Under the pieces are notes generated by a model that was not told the origin of the DNA, made no database searches, and saw nothing but the letters and a program-made list of their open reading frames with translations. Positions 40,472 through 51,315 of a stretch of 64,000 nucleotides of DNA are shown in pieces. Both the position numbers and the translations under genes were made by a program. This DNA is from Pilasporangium apinafurcum (Eukaryota; Oomycota; Peronosporomycetes; Pythiales; Pythiaceae): the NCBI GenBank assembly GCA_001600495.1, contig BCKE01000021.1:1-64000 (forward strand), in the 5' to 3' direction. The first letter of the stretch is position 1; each line of letters begins with the position of its first letter.

Positions 40472-42659
40472 TGAAAAAGGCATATGAGAGAGGGCAACTG
40501 CGTGCAAAAGAATGGGGATTGTTTGCAGGTACGTACACCTTGCCAGCTTGCGTGCATGTTGAAATCAACTCATCAAGAATTCGAACAACTGCTCACCAAC
40601 GAAGATTTTGTCGATTTTTTTTTCAGATACAGACAGGCTGATATGATGATATATTATTACGATGGGAGGTGGTCACGTACAACATAGCGGCTGCGGGAGA
40701 TTCTACGCCCTGCCTAGAACTGTATTGATTAGTACAACTTTGGATGTGTAGTCCATTTCGTGAGTACTGTATGAAATCAGAACTTATTGCGAACGATAAT
40801 CCAGACAAATGAATGCATGCCATACACGGCCTCTTGCATCCGAAACACTCGTATCTCTCTAGAATCTTGTACTTACTCAAAGCATCAGCTTGAAGAATTT
40901 GAGAGACGGACTCGGGGGTGATACCAGTACAAAAACGCAGCCCCGACCAGTGAATCCAGCACATTGTTGGATATAAAATGCAAAAAAATTTACCCGATAT
41001 TTTTTTGGTAAATAGCCAGCTCTCTCACAATCCCACTTTCTGTGGAGGATGGCTGTTGAGTGGCATGTGATCCTTCAAGAAAAAACCTGCTACCAATTTT
41101 CCCGCGACAATCGATTACTCATGAAGCCACCCCAGACTCATCCATGCACGATAACCGGAACAAATCAAGCAAACACGCAAATCAGACACCACAAAGTGTG
41201 TAATTTCAGATTTTTGTCCCTTTAGACCCTAAAGGATACGTCATGGGAAAATGGATATCAGTCAAACTTGGCTTACTCCAGCCAGGAAGTGGATTGTTAA
41301 GTGTATTCGTCGACGAATGTGGCATATTCCTCCAAATTGGACCTCCATGAACCAACCTTCTCCTTTACATTTTTTTTCCGTTCCAGACCTGATCAGTAAT
41401 AGCTCGGAAAGTGCAAATAAGAACCGTGACATTGCAAGCAAACACCCCACGCCGCAACTGGTGCCAGAGACTGACGACAATAGCAAGGCGATGCTGATCC
41501 TTCCCCTTATTTGCTCATTCACACGAACGAGAGAGAGGCCCCATGCAGCGCTGATGGGGAGAGGTTTTCTACAGGTACACTGGTCACAATTGCTTGCGTG
41601 TGCTGCCGTGTAGGGACACTCTAGATGGTCCTGTCGTTGTTTTGTGTGACTGTCTGCCTGTACTGTATCCGCGCATTGGATCTGATCTCAGGTGTGTGAG
41701 TACTGTGGTACGCTGGCTATGCACAGAGCAGAACCCCCATAGCGTCATGTGGCGCAAATCCAACAGGAAAGCGTTACTGGAAAAACGCACAAAATAAAAC
41801 AACAAGCATAGCAATGCAGATTAGCAGCTTTGAGCTCTTTTGCGCACAGCGCGACAATGTTTCACCTTGTATAAATCTGCATACCCAAGCTCTCTCAAAT
41901 GCCTCTTTTTAGCACGAAGATAGCCGAGCAAAACGAAGGGAAGACATCACTATCGTGTCCACCCATCAGACTCGACGTGAATAGAGCAGTTATGCATCTG
42001 AACGGTTACGAAATCACGTCAAGAGCATGACGTGAAAAACTTGAGCAAATCCATTTCCCAAGATCCCAAAACCACCAGTCTCCTCTTCAACGCAAAAAAA
42101 AACGCCAGCAGCTGTGATCAAAGCGCCTTACCACGCGCAGCTTCTTTTCTCTCTCCCGCCAGTGGACGTACGTAGAAATCAAGGGGAACTCATGTTTGGG
42201 GAAGCGGCTCACTTAGTGCATGCGTCCTGTCTCTCTCGGCCTGAATCAGAGCCATAGAAACCAGAAACAGGGCGGTCGAGTCATACTTGACGTGCCTAAC
42301 CCTCACAACGACGAGGCAACTCAGGTTGTTTGTTGCCATGAGCTCACCAGACGAGCCGCGTTTTGAGCTCTTCTACCTTGCAGGGGGGACCTCGAGAGGG
42401 AGGGGAGGTCGTGGTGACATTGTCTGTCTGTCGGATGGATCACCACCATCTGACTGCCGCTCAGAGTTACTTTAGAGGCGGCTTGTCCAACAGCTAGCAT
42501 CTGCCGAGTTCCACGCTGCTATACCGAGCGTTGTGCTGAGCGTTCATTCATTCCCTCGTACATCCACTCTTACCCATACAGTAGGGCTCACGGTGTTTTC
42601 ATCGCCTGGGTTCTTGCTTTCTCCAACCAATAACCACGAGTGCCTTACTTGTATTGACG
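40472..42659. other. Gene-poor 2.2-kb stretch
   Basis: No convincing gene, RNA or repeat. Short frames on both strands overlap one another with no motifs. The last 300 bases probably form the promoter and 5' UTR of the next gene. Confidence 0.5.
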
Positions 42660-44156
42660 ATGCAGCCCGGTGGGGAGCAAGTGGGGGCGGCGATATCCGT
42701 ACCCACACAAGCCACGGAAAAACAGCCGACTGCTCACACAGTCGAATCTTCTTCTTCTGCTTCTTTAAACAGCAAGAAGCGAAAGCGCTCCGAAACCGCA
42801 GATTCGGATAGCAATGACGACAATAACGAACGAAAGCGTAAGAGCCTGGATACTGAAGCGAAGCAAGAAGAGTCGTGCACGTTGACTTTATCTTCTCTTC
42901 CATCTGGCGATCAATCCACAGCAACACTTGGAAGGCCGTTCCGAGGCAAATGCTTGTATCAATCACGTAAATGTGACAATGAACGTGCTGTCAAACGCAA
43001 CGGCAAGGCGCACAACCTGTGCGAGGAACATCGATCCAAGCAAAATCAACACCAGCGGAAATTCGATGCCAAGAAATTTTCTAGAAGGAGACGTAAAGAC
43101 AGCGTCTCCAGCAAGGAAGAAGTCGCAGTGGATACGAATACCCAGCGAACTATGCACAACAGAAGAAACGTTCCATTACCAATCCCTCGCAGATTTTCAG
43201 AAGTGCATTCGCTGTCGCATCCTGGAATGTATGGGAAACACGAGCTCGGTCTGGAAGAGCGACGTCATTATGAAGTGAATGATCAAATGCATCTCCACCA
43301 TCAGCACCACGAACCAGAGCCGTACTTTCATCCCATGCTCAGTACCCCAACGGCGTCATCGATAGTCAGCAGCATCCACTCAGCTTCTGATAGACAGATT
43401 TCTCTTCCGTCTCAGCTTCCATCTCCATCTATTGCATCCAATTCTCAGATCACCATTCAGCATTCTGTATCTGGTGCATCAATGCGATCGGCTTTAGAAG
43501 ACCATGGTGGACAATACATATACCGTTCACTTCAACCCTATCATCATGACAGCAGATACACTCAATTTGAGATCAAAGAAGTTGATGCGTCAGTTGCGAC
43601 ACCTACGTCTTCCGATAGACGCAGCACTACGTCTCTCTCCCATTCCGAATTGGTAGCAGCTAGCATCTTAGTTCCATCTTCAAGCCGATCGACGAATCGC
43701 TCAGTTCAGTATCGTCAACCATCACCCGTTGGTAGTCAGTCTTCACCATCTGACAACCAATATTATTTAAGATCTCTGCAAAACCAACAAGTTCACCCAT
43801 CAGCAGATCTACGGAGCAGAGAGGTTATCGAGGATCGTCTAACCTTGTCCCCCTCTTTGAATACCTCGATGCGAGGGTATCCGCCACGACAGAGCATGAG
43901 TATGCACAGTATTTATTCGCCTCTAGCAGCCGCACCAAAACTTCCATCATTGTTACCACGATCTAATTCTGTTAGCACTGGTGTCTATGCATCCGGTAAC
44001 ACAACACCTGGCATTGGATCTGGCCGTATCCTTGCCCCTCCACCAGGATCTACAACTACCAATCAGCGGCTTGTGGCAGGGTTGCACCGATTACCTTCGC
44101 TCGCACCATTGCGAGCACGTTCCACTCCGTCGCCTGATCAACACACGTCAACCTGA
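42660..44156 (+). CDS. Nuclear-type protein with a small C-C-C-H motif
   Basis: From the ATG at 42660 (MQPGGEQVGAAISV) the protein has 498 residues. Basic nuclear-localisation-like runs (SKKRKR, ERKRKS) precede the only ordered-looking part at about residues 90-145. There, GKCLYQSRKCDNERAVKRNG and HNLCEEHRSKQNQHQRK form a C-x5-C-x(n)-C-x2-H unit with a strongly basic extension ending FSRRRRK. Similar short Cys/His plus basic motifs recur in many oomycete proteins of unknown role, probably binding nucleic acid. The remaining 350 residues are Ser/Gln/His-rich and disordered. No intron needed. Confidence 0.7.
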   Translation: MQPGGEQVGAAISVPTQATEKQPTAHTVESSSSASLNSKKRKRSETADSDSNDDNNERKRKSLDTEAKQEESCTLTLSSLPSGDQSTATLGRPFRGKCLYQSRKCDNERAVKRNGKAHNLCEEHRSKQNQHQRKFDAKKFSRRRRKDSVSSKEEVAVDTNTQRTMHNRRNVPLPIPRRFSEVHSLSHPGMYGKHELGLEERRHYEVNDQMHLHHQHHEPEPYFHPMLSTPTASSIVSSIHSASDRQISLPSQLPSPSIASNSQITIQHSVSGASMRSALEDHGGQYIYRSLQPYHHDSRYTQFEIKEVDASVATPTSSDRRSTTSLSHSELVAASILVPSSSRSTNRSVQYRQPSPVGSQSSPSDNQYYLRSLQNQQVHPSADLRSREVIEDRLTLSPSLNTSMRGYPPRQSMSMHSIYSPLAAAPKLPSLLPRSNSVSTGVYASGNTTPGIGSGRILAPPPGSTTTNQRLVAGLHRLPSLAPLRARSTPSPDQHTST

Positions 44157-44288
44157 AAAATTGTTTGATTGATTATTTTTTTCCAACCTGTATCAATTTC
44201 TTTGTGGCATAACTCTAGCTAATGTACCGTTTTGACCTCACCGTTTTGCTATGATATTACCGTCCCCCTCAGCAGAGATCATGTTTAG

Positions 44289-47200
44289 CTATAGGATTTT
44301 GGCAAGATTTGTTTTCTTTTTAAACACCAACTGATCGATCAACGCACACGCATCCGTGGTGACTGTGAACGATCGTGTTTCCACAGACAAAAACTCCTTC
44401 TTTCCTGAATTGTACTTGAAAAAGCGCGAAATGATCTCAGTGGTGAGCGTATGTGGTGTATTTGGCACCAATGAGTATATCTTGGTCGCATTTTGCCTGT
44501 CTAGGTGGACTTCATACAGTGCACGGAATTTTACTTCCTTTGAACTTTTCAGTAGCACGATAAAATTCTCAGCATCAGATTGTGTCAGCGCATGTAGTGC
44601 CGCAAGACGCTCCTTTTCAAATGAACCACCTGCCAGAAGCGTGAATTCTAGTGCATTCTGAATGAGTTGTCGATTGGACGGTCGTTTTGCTTTTAATTGA
44701 GATGTGATACTCGTCGGCCCCATGTGATCAGATGAAACTCCATATCCTTTGTGAGTATTGTGCTTCTGCTTCTGCATTTGGAGTGATTCTTCCCGTGCCT
44801 TTTGCAGTTGCTTCAGCTTTTTTCTTCGTAACTCCGCAAGCTTTTCTTCTCGCGAAATCGTATTTAGCGTGCTTTTAGCAGCAATTGCTGCGTTTGGTGC
44901 TTCCACGTTGATCATGACAAATTCGGCGGGTGGTGGCTTCGTCTTGGTAGTCTGCTCGATGCTTCCATAGTTCGAGATCGACTTTTGTACTTCAACATCT
45001 GGTGAAAAATCTTCCTTCGTTTCAGCGCAACACTTCGAGGTTCGATGAGTAAATGCTCGTTCAGTGGAATCTTCCGATTGGTTGTTGCATTCATTGTTAC
45101 TGACGGATATCAGTGTCGACGTTAGAACTTCTTTCTGTGGTCTGATCGGAACTCGGCCTTGAAGATTAAAGGGTATCTTTGGACTCACTGAAGGCTGTTC
45201 TGGCCGTGCATCCGTCGAAATCTGGTCATCATATCGAACGGTTTGCGTCCACTGTATTTGGGAAACTTCATCGTCACTGATCTCATCCTCATCTTTGGCA
45301 TACCAAGGTCGATTTAGTTGCTTCTTCTTTATGGATTTGCTACTACCTGCACGGACCCGCTGTAATCTATCATCGCGAGTTTTGCTCTGTCGATTGTCCA
45401 ATTCGAGTCGTTTATCTGGATCAGAATTCATCGATAATAAACTTCTATCGGGTTCAGCGAAAAGAGTTTCCTCAATTAGTTTATGTCGAGATACTGCTTT
45501 TGATCCACGTAATCCATCAGCAATAACTGATGCGTCATGAAAAGACTCGAGTTGATTTTCCATCAGAGATGATGTAATAATCTCATTATCTGGCAACAAA
45601 CTCGCATGCCAAGCCTTAAGTCGAGTCACTGCAGTCGTCTGATCTTTGTTTATGCTCTCTTGTCCAAGTTCTACTTGCTGTCTTGGGGGTACTGGACTTG
45701 CCTCATCTAAGTGATGGTAGCTCTTTCGTGATTGAGTGAACAGCATCTCTATCGATTGATTGTCTGCTATTTCTTCCTGGTCTGCGTTTCGGTTTGACAA
45801 AGAGTCAAAACCTAGGTCATCCCGGATATTGCTAGGTGGTAGGACATTATCAAGTTCGTTACGAATACAAAATTCTTCCGTCTCGCTTTCTTCCACTTTT
45901 CTCGTCTTTTCTGACTGTTGATCAAAAACCGGATTTGTAATTGAAGTGGGAGCGGTAAAAGCCCTTGCCGTAGTTTTATACTGTGTTGCCACCACTTGTT
46001 GGCAATGAAGACTACGCTTGGGGCTTTCATTTTGCTGCTCTAGTGCTCTTGCAGTATACTCAAGCTCCCACCAAACTTGAGCACCTAACTTGGACTTAAA
46101 GTTCTTGAACTTCTTCTTTTGTAGTGTGTGTGTCAAAGCGGCTTTTGTTGGTGGGTCATTGGTATTTGTAGCTTCTTCTGAGGTATTGGTCTCTATTACT
46201 TCATCAATTGCAGTATTTATCGAGTGAGGATTACGAATATTTTCAGAATAATCGTGCGATCGAGTAGGATCTGAAGACGATACTGTCAATACCGGTTCCG
46301 AAACATCGCATTGAGGCTCTATCTCTGCGGGCTCCAGACTCGCTAGCGTTGATTCACAGTCTCGGTCCTCATGAGTGACTATAGGTGATGCATTCGCTTC
46401 AGTGATCGTTGTACTGCTACTGGTAACAGCTTGATGCAGTGATTCTGCTACCTGTTGCCGGATATAATATTGACCTTTCATATCATGAAGCTGGTTCGAA
46501 AACGATTCAAAATTGACCGTAGCAGACTCCAACTCATGATTTTTCAGGTCACTGTCGATGCTTCTCCAATTCGACATTGTACTTGTGTGTGCAGTCTTTT
46601 TGTGATGAGTGGGTAATGAAGTGGATACAAATTCTCTTCTATAAGCAGGTTTTAGTCGGCTCATCCTGTCCAGCTCTGGGCTTGGCATTTGAGCTTCGGG
46701 TCGACTAGACATACTCTCCATGGCCATCTCAGATCCGACAGGTATCGGCTCGTCCCTGGTGTATGCAGTAATATTCTCCTGAGGTAAAGATGCCTCGAAT
46801 GCTTCATTGTAAAAGGTAAACATGGACGTAGTAGGCCTTTTTTTTTCGGCGCAGGTAATGTGTATCGGTTTAACCGATTTCTTTATCTCATTCTGAGCTG
46901 TTACTGGGTCTGAAACCAAGCAGGTGTCATTCACAATACAGGACGAAGTGTTAATTTCCCCAAATCCTGTCGTGGTGAAGACGTTAATTGAACTATTAAC
47001 ACGATCGATGAGTTCTTGTGGGCGTAAGTTCCGCAAAAGTGTCCAAACCGTGTACTGGGAATCTCGTTCTTTCATCATTTTCATCTCCTCCTGCATTTTC
47101 TTCACTAGATCGGACAGTGTCTTGACAACCTTGACTCTGCCCGGGCAAATGTACAGCAAAAAATGCTGTTTTCTCTTACTAGCATGACGTGAATCGCTGC

Positions 47201-47678
47201 CCGGATGAACATTATTCTCCGATGATAGCCAAATCAGTCCATATTCGATGGTATTCACTTGTGAATGAATACTGAATAACACGCATGCACCGATTTCTAG
47301 CTCTCTAACACGATCCACTAGCTCCTGTAGCTCCATTTCCAGTGTCTGAGCAACAATTCCCTGGAAATCCCACGATAAATCTGCGATCTTCAACATATCC
47401 AGCGCTGCAATAGATGAGTCATTCTCGCTCGGGATATCTTGTCGATGAGCTTGGAGATACTTTAAGAGACTTCGAGGGTCTGTATTGTTCGAAGAATCCA
47501 TGCCAACAAAAAGTTTTTGAATCTGCTGGCCAATGCGATGCGCTTCCAAAACAATTGGAGCTAATGCATCTTTTGTACTCAATTGATGCAGACTCAACTC
47601 GGATACAAGAAGCTGTGATGCAAAACTTAAGCATGCTGCAGTGGCACCTTCATTAGATAAACTGCTCTTCTTGCTCAT
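44289..47678 (-). CDS. CKK-domain microtubule-binding protein (CAMSAP/Patronin-like)
   Basis: The C-terminal 125 residues of this 1129-residue protein match the CKK domain, which binds microtubule minus ends in CAMSAP/Patronin. SNRQLIQNALEFTLLAGGSF, FIVLLKSSKEVKFRALYEVH, TKIYSLVPNTPHTLTTEIIS, FFKYNSGKKEFLSVETRSFT and VTTDACALIDQLVF follow in family order. A Lys/Glu-rich helix (KLAELRRKKLKQLQKAREES) precedes it, as in CAMSAPs. The rest is long and mostly disordered, with a helical N-terminus and no clear calponin-homology domain. The ATG at 47678 (MSKKSSLSNEG) is preferred; the frame runs on upstream to 47813 through an implausible hydrophobic stretch that overlaps the neighbouring gene's stop. 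It fits a flagellate lineage. Confidence 0.85.
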   Translation of the reverse strand: MSKKSSLSNEGATAACLSFASQLLVSELSLHQLSTKDALAPIVLEAHRIGQQIQKLFVGMDSSNNTDPRSLLKYLQAHRQDIPSENDSSIAALDMLKIADLSWDFQGIVAQTLEMELQELVDRVRELEIGACVLFSIHSQVNTIEYGLIWLSSENNVHPGSDSRHASKRKQHFLLYICPGRVKVVKTLSDLVKKMQEEMKMMKERDSQYTVWTLLRNLRPQELIDRVNSSINVFTTTGFGEINTSSCIVNDTCLVSDPVTAQNEIKKSVKPIHITCAEKKRPTTSMFTFYNEAFEASLPQENITAYTRDEPIPVGSEMAMESMSSRPEAQMPSPELDRMSRLKPAYRREFVSTSLPTHHKKTAHTSTMSNWRSIDSDLKNHELESATVNFESFSNQLHDMKGQYYIRQQVAESLHQAVTSSSTTITEANASPIVTHEDRDCESTLASLEPAEIEPQCDVSEPVLTVSSSDPTRSHDYSENIRNPHSINTAIDEVIETNTSEEATNTNDPPTKAALTHTLQKKKFKNFKSKLGAQVWWELEYTARALEQQNESPKRSLHCQQVVATQYKTTARAFTAPTSITNPVFDQQSEKTRKVEESETEEFCIRNELDNVLPPSNIRDDLGFDSLSNRNADQEEIADNQSIEMLFTQSRKSYHHLDEASPVPPRQQVELGQESINKDQTTAVTRLKAWHASLLPDNEIITSSLMENQLESFHDASVIADGLRGSKAVSRHKLIEETLFAEPDRSLLSMNSDPDKRLELDNRQSKTRDDRLQRVRAGSSKSIKKKQLNRPWYAKDEDEISDDEVSQIQWTQTVRYDDQISTDARPEQPSVSPKIPFNLQGRVPIRPQKEVLTSTLISVSNNECNNQSEDSTERAFTHRTSKCCAETKEDFSPDVEVQKSISNYGSIEQTTKTKPPPAEFVMINVEAPNAAIAAKSTLNTISREEKLAELRRKKLKQLQKAREESLQMQKQKHNTHKGYGVSSDHMGPTSITSQLKAKRPSNRQLIQNALEFTLLAGGSFEKERLAALHALTQSDAENFIVLLKSSKEVKFRALYEVHLDRQNATKIYSLVPNTPHTLTTEIISRFFKYNSGKKEFLSVETRSFTVTTDACALIDQLVFKKKTNLAKIL

Positions 47679-47809
47679 CGAGTATGATATCCTCCCCACA
47701 AAAAGCGCAATAGTTAGAACAAAGAGACTAAAGCTCGTTTGAATAGTTCCAACAGTCAAACAGAATATATTTAGCGCAATATGGTTAGTGTGACTATTCA
47801 TACCTGGGG

Positions 47810-49861
47810 TCAAGGCTCATCACGCTGCATTTGTGTTCCTTGGTGTAGTTTTGCCGTTAATTTCTCGTTTTTCTCGCACTCTTTCTGGAATTCTCTAATC
47901 GCGTTGACGTACGTTCGCTCCTTTTCCAACAATAATTGATACTTGCTATCCAAATTTTCCACTCGGCCTTGGTGATCTGCTTGCAATGCCTGTTGTTTGC
48001 TTACAGTCCCCTTCACATTTTGAATTATCCCGTCCATTTGAGTAAAAAATGCTTGAGTGGCAGCCTTAGAACTCATAGCAACATCGAAATTCTCGTGGAT
48101 ACTATTGATCAGCGAAATTTCTTTTTCGAGAAACTCATGCGTTGTTTTGAGCGTATTGTAAACGCAATAGTACTTGCGTGTTTCATCGAGTGTAAGAGCC
48201 ACTTCCTCATATAGCTCCAAGAACCGCTTTTCATATTGAACGAGCTCAATTCGGGTGGGGACTTCGTCAATTTGCCGCATTTTTAGATGTACTTTGCGGG
48301 TTTGCTCTCCCAATGCAAGTTTCATAGCCTTGTGCTTCGCACCCATTTGCGCATGCATTTGCTCAATTTCATTTAACCGCAGCGTCTCTTCATCTTGGTT
48401 CGCTGCATCTTCTTCTGCTTGACGCTTTAAATAGGCGACGCGTTCGTGCAAGATTCCTAATTCTTTGCGGCATTTATCACGGAATTCATTCTTTTGCACC
48501 TTAAGCTGTTCATTTTTCGTCACTAATTGCCGCAGTGTCGCTAAAATGGGTTGTGTTGCTTCGTTTTCAGCTTCAGTTGCGTCGATTTTTGTAATTTCCT
48601 GCTGAACTTGTACCAATGAAGCAGATAGCGCTGCATCTTGAGCATGCGCTTCACTTGTTTGGGCTTCCAACGATCGTTTCTCTTGAATGAGCCGCTCCAC
48701 AGTCTGCTCGCATTCTCGCAATTGCGCTGTGAGTGTACGAAGTGGAGATTGTGTCGGCTGCCCTGTATTCGAGACTGTCGAGATGTTTAATGAAGAAACT
48801 GACTTGGCAACCTCAGTGTCCGATGGCTGTTCTGGTGCAGGAACCACTTGTTGGAGAAGGTGAACTTCTCGCTCCTGCTGTTTCTTAAGCAACTCTCGTT
48901 GCTCTATTTCTGCCTGCTTCATAAGCTTTTGGTACTGAGCATCAAACTCTGCAGCCCGCGGATCTCTTCTATTGCTCTTCTTCATCCGATGTTTTGATGT
49001 GGCTCTTTTTAAGTTAGATGAGGGATCATGGCTAGTGGCAGCAACAGCAGCAGCCTGACTAGCCAGCTGCGCCAAGAAGTTTCGCTGAGACGGCTGACTG
49101 CCATCATGTTCAATAATCTCATCATTAGAATTGTTTTGTAGGTCCCTGTCATTGATTGCACCAGCAACAACTCGTTCGCCATATTCCAGGAGACATCGTT
49201 GGATCATCGCATCTTCATCTTCTAGTGTCTTATCGTCGCCACAGGCAAACTGCCAACGCCGACGAGGACGATAGAGTTGCTGCAAATAAGATACCTCCCT
49301 TTTCAGAGGTTTACTGCCTTGATCTTCGTCAGCTCCTTCAACCACTGCCAGATACTCTCGTGTTTGACGGATGTGGTCGAGATGCGTAGCGTCCTGATCC
49401 TGCTCAATCAGCCACTGAATCAGTCGATGTACCGTCCCAATATCGCCAAAGTCCTGTAACAGCAATTGATGTGGTTGGATCGGGATCGGACACGCGTACG
49501 GCAGCGCTTCGATGCGTTTCACAACCTCCTGCGCGAACCCCAATCGCGACTTCATCTTCACATGCGGCTGAAAAAGCACCTCCCACTGTACTCGCCCTTG
49601 TTCACTGTCTTCACGCTTCACGATTCGCTGCAAAAGCCAGCAAATACCACCTAGAATACGGTCAAATGCGCTCCAATCCGTTCCAATCTGGGCCTTGAAA
49701 TAGCCATGATGCACTAGTTTCCCCAAAATCTTGGCGAGAGATGCCGCTGCTTCCGCACCGTATTCTTCTGTGAGCTTGAAGGTATCGGCTTCAGGTACAG
49801 AACCGTATGTCGTAGAGCTCGATCCATGCGCAGAAAGCGCGTGGAAAGTCGAACCAAACAT
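47810..49861 (-). CDS. CCDC93: CCDC93-like protein, CCC/Commander complex subunit
   Basis: From the ATG at 49861 (MFGSTFHALSAHG) the protein has 683 residues. The N-terminal domain resembles CCDC93: YGAEAAASLAKILGKLVHHG, FDRILGGICWLLQRI, RLGFAQEVVKRIEALPYACP, QPHQLLLQDFGDIGTVHRLI, QWLIEQ and QLYRPRRRWQFACGDD with a following LLEYG. The C-terminal two-thirds is a long coiled coil. CCDC93 with CCDC22 and the COMMD proteins forms the CCC complex, which acts with Retriever and WASH in endosomal recycling. The upstream frame beyond the ATG opens only with TTG. The gene is followed within 130 bases by the CKK gene on the same strand. Confidence 0.8.
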   Translation of the reverse strand: MFGSTFHALSAHGSSSTTYGSVPEADTFKLTEEYGAEAAASLAKILGKLVHHGYFKAQIGTDWSAFDRILGGICWLLQRIVKREDSEQGRVQWEVLFQPHVKMKSRLGFAQEVVKRIEALPYACPIPIQPHQLLLQDFGDIGTVHRLIQWLIEQDQDATHLDHIRQTREYLAVVEGADEDQGSKPLKREVSYLQQLYRPRRRWQFACGDDKTLEDEDAMIQRCLLEYGERVVAGAINDRDLQNNSNDEIIEHDGSQPSQRNFLAQLASQAAAVAATSHDPSSNLKRATSKHRMKKSNRRDPRAAEFDAQYQKLMKQAEIEQRELLKKQQEREVHLLQQVVPAPEQPSDTEVAKSVSSLNISTVSNTGQPTQSPLRTLTAQLRECEQTVERLIQEKRSLEAQTSEAHAQDAALSASLVQVQQEITKIDATEAENEATQPILATLRQLVTKNEQLKVQKNEFRDKCRKELGILHERVAYLKRQAEEDAANQDEETLRLNEIEQMHAQMGAKHKAMKLALGEQTRKVHLKMRQIDEVPTRIELVQYEKRFLELYEEVALTLDETRKYYCVYNTLKTTHEFLEKEISLINSIHENFDVAMSSKAATQAFFTQMDGIIQNVKGTVSKQQALQADHQGRVENLDSKYQLLLEKERTYVNAIREFQKECEKNEKLTAKLHQGTQMQRDEP

Positions 49862-50100
49862 CGCTTCTTGCTTCCTTGTCTCTTCCTTGTGCCTCCTTCT
49901 TGAACTGAAGATCCTACAAACATTCTCAGTCAATGTTGCGTGAAGTGAAAATTCGATAACTACATTCAGACGACATGAATGTTATTACTCGTCAAAGTGA
50001 CACATAAAACTTCAAATAGTGACAGAAGTCTTGACATGATGTTGCGGTTTGTCACATTTCTCAATAGAAACCGAGACAAAGACGAGAGCGACGTGAAGAC
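49862..50100. other. Divergent promoter region of CCDC93 and tandem gene 1
   Basis: Only 239 bases lie between the two starts; both promoters must be short or shared. No site recognised. Confidence 0.5.
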
Positions 50101-51075
50101 ATGGAGAAACGAAGCACCAGCGGCCAACAGGCTGATGCACATACGACCTGCACATATTGCATTGGCCTGAGTATTTACACCAAGTGCGTTTTACTATAAC
50201 TAGATATACAACTATGCAAAATCCTCAGTGTATATTTGTGGATGCTGATGCACAGAGCTATGCTCTTCAAGGGTGAGACGCCTACCTGTCACGGTTTGGA
50301 ATTGGATCGACAAAATAGACCACGTGTCGCCGTACAACGTCTCAAGGACAGTTGTGGTATTGCTTACTACTCTATGTCAACATGTTCTATGTATTACATT
50401 ATACACTGATGTGACACAGCTAATATGTGCGCATATGTAATGGATGCATGTGTGCAGCACCCCCTCCCAATGATGACTTCGTTTTCGTGGGCTTGGGGAT
50501 GACAGTGTATTCGCGAGACTGGATGATCGAGGGAAGACATTTGCCGGCTACGGTTGGGCTTAGCGGTGTTGGTATCAAAGTGGAAGATCCAGAAGAGCGA
50601 ATGAAACGCTTGGAGGAGCGTAAGCGTATCAAACGCGAGCTAGATGCAGAACACGACGACTATTATGATTACGAGGATGACGATACCGAGGATGACAGCG
50701 GGCCATTTTTGGAGAAAGATGTGGTACCTGCTGTACCAAAACCGGAATTTCCTCCTCGTGTACCAGCCTTTACCTTTGGTACGTTAATTCAGAAAAAAAG
50801 GTTTTCACAAGCGTAATAGTTATCATTTTGTTCTCTTATGTACCTCAACAGACAATCTTATCAAAAAAACTTCGGAGAATGCACAGCGATCTGCCGAAGC
50901 GATGTACAATTTCTGGGCGAGAAGACTCGAAGGTTTTGCCGATCGATACGTGGCTTCATGCCAACGGATCGTGCACCAAATGGAGAAGCAAGTCACGAGC
51001 GTACCAAAGAATTGCAAGTGGCTGCTGAACGAAATCCAAGAACGAACGTTTGGCAAAGGAGGAGGGCGAGAGTAA
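50101..51075 (+). CDS. Unknown protein, tandem paralogue 1 (four exons)
   Basis: Four exons (50101-50183, 50256-50350, 50458-50778, 50852-51075) give 240 residues in frame. The intron order and phases (2, 1, 1) match those of the paralogue at 51316. Exons 1-2 carry CTYCIGLSIYTKAMLFKGET with PTCHGLE. Exon 3 repeats the pattern as VGLGMTVYSRDWMIEGRHLP followed by ATVGL, so the protein has a twofold internal motif G-[IL]-[GS]-[LM]-[ST]-[IV]-Y-[ST]. A charged, acidic linker (EHDDYYDYEDDDTEDDSG) precedes the conserved C-terminal exon (SAEAMYNFWARRLEGFADRY; CKWLLNEIQERTFGKG). I do not recognise the family. The donor of intron 2 (GTTGTG) is unusual. Confidence 0.75.
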
Positions 51076-51315
51076 ATGAGCAGCGGATGCATTTGTAGCG
51101 ACAATCCATAGAGATAAGGTGTACATACATATATATGAAATGCTAAAGCATGAAAGAAATGAAATAATGGAATCTGCTAGATCATTGTCTTAGAATCCAA
51201 AAGAACCAGCATGGCGAAAGTTGTCTAAAGGGACACAGAACATTCAAACAGCTTTTGTGCCACCTCGTAAGAGTGCCATGCCGAGTTTGATAAGCATTCC
51301 GGAAAGAAAGTCAGA

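Noticed and set aside
40472-42659. Short frames at 40484, 40623, 41251, 41584 and others as genes
   Set aside because: They overlap on both strands, lack motifs and have no paralogues or splice continuity; treated as noise.
42287-42966. Open frames on both strands just upstream of and overlapping the 42660 gene
   Set aside because: Shadows of the real gene and its 5' UTR; composition is not protein-like and no motif is present.
47679-47813. N-terminal extension of the CKK protein with a hydrophobic stretch
   Set aside because: It opens only with a non-ATG codon at its far end, overlaps the CCDC93 stop, and its single transmembrane-like segment makes no sense for a microtubule protein; the ATG at 47678 is preferred.
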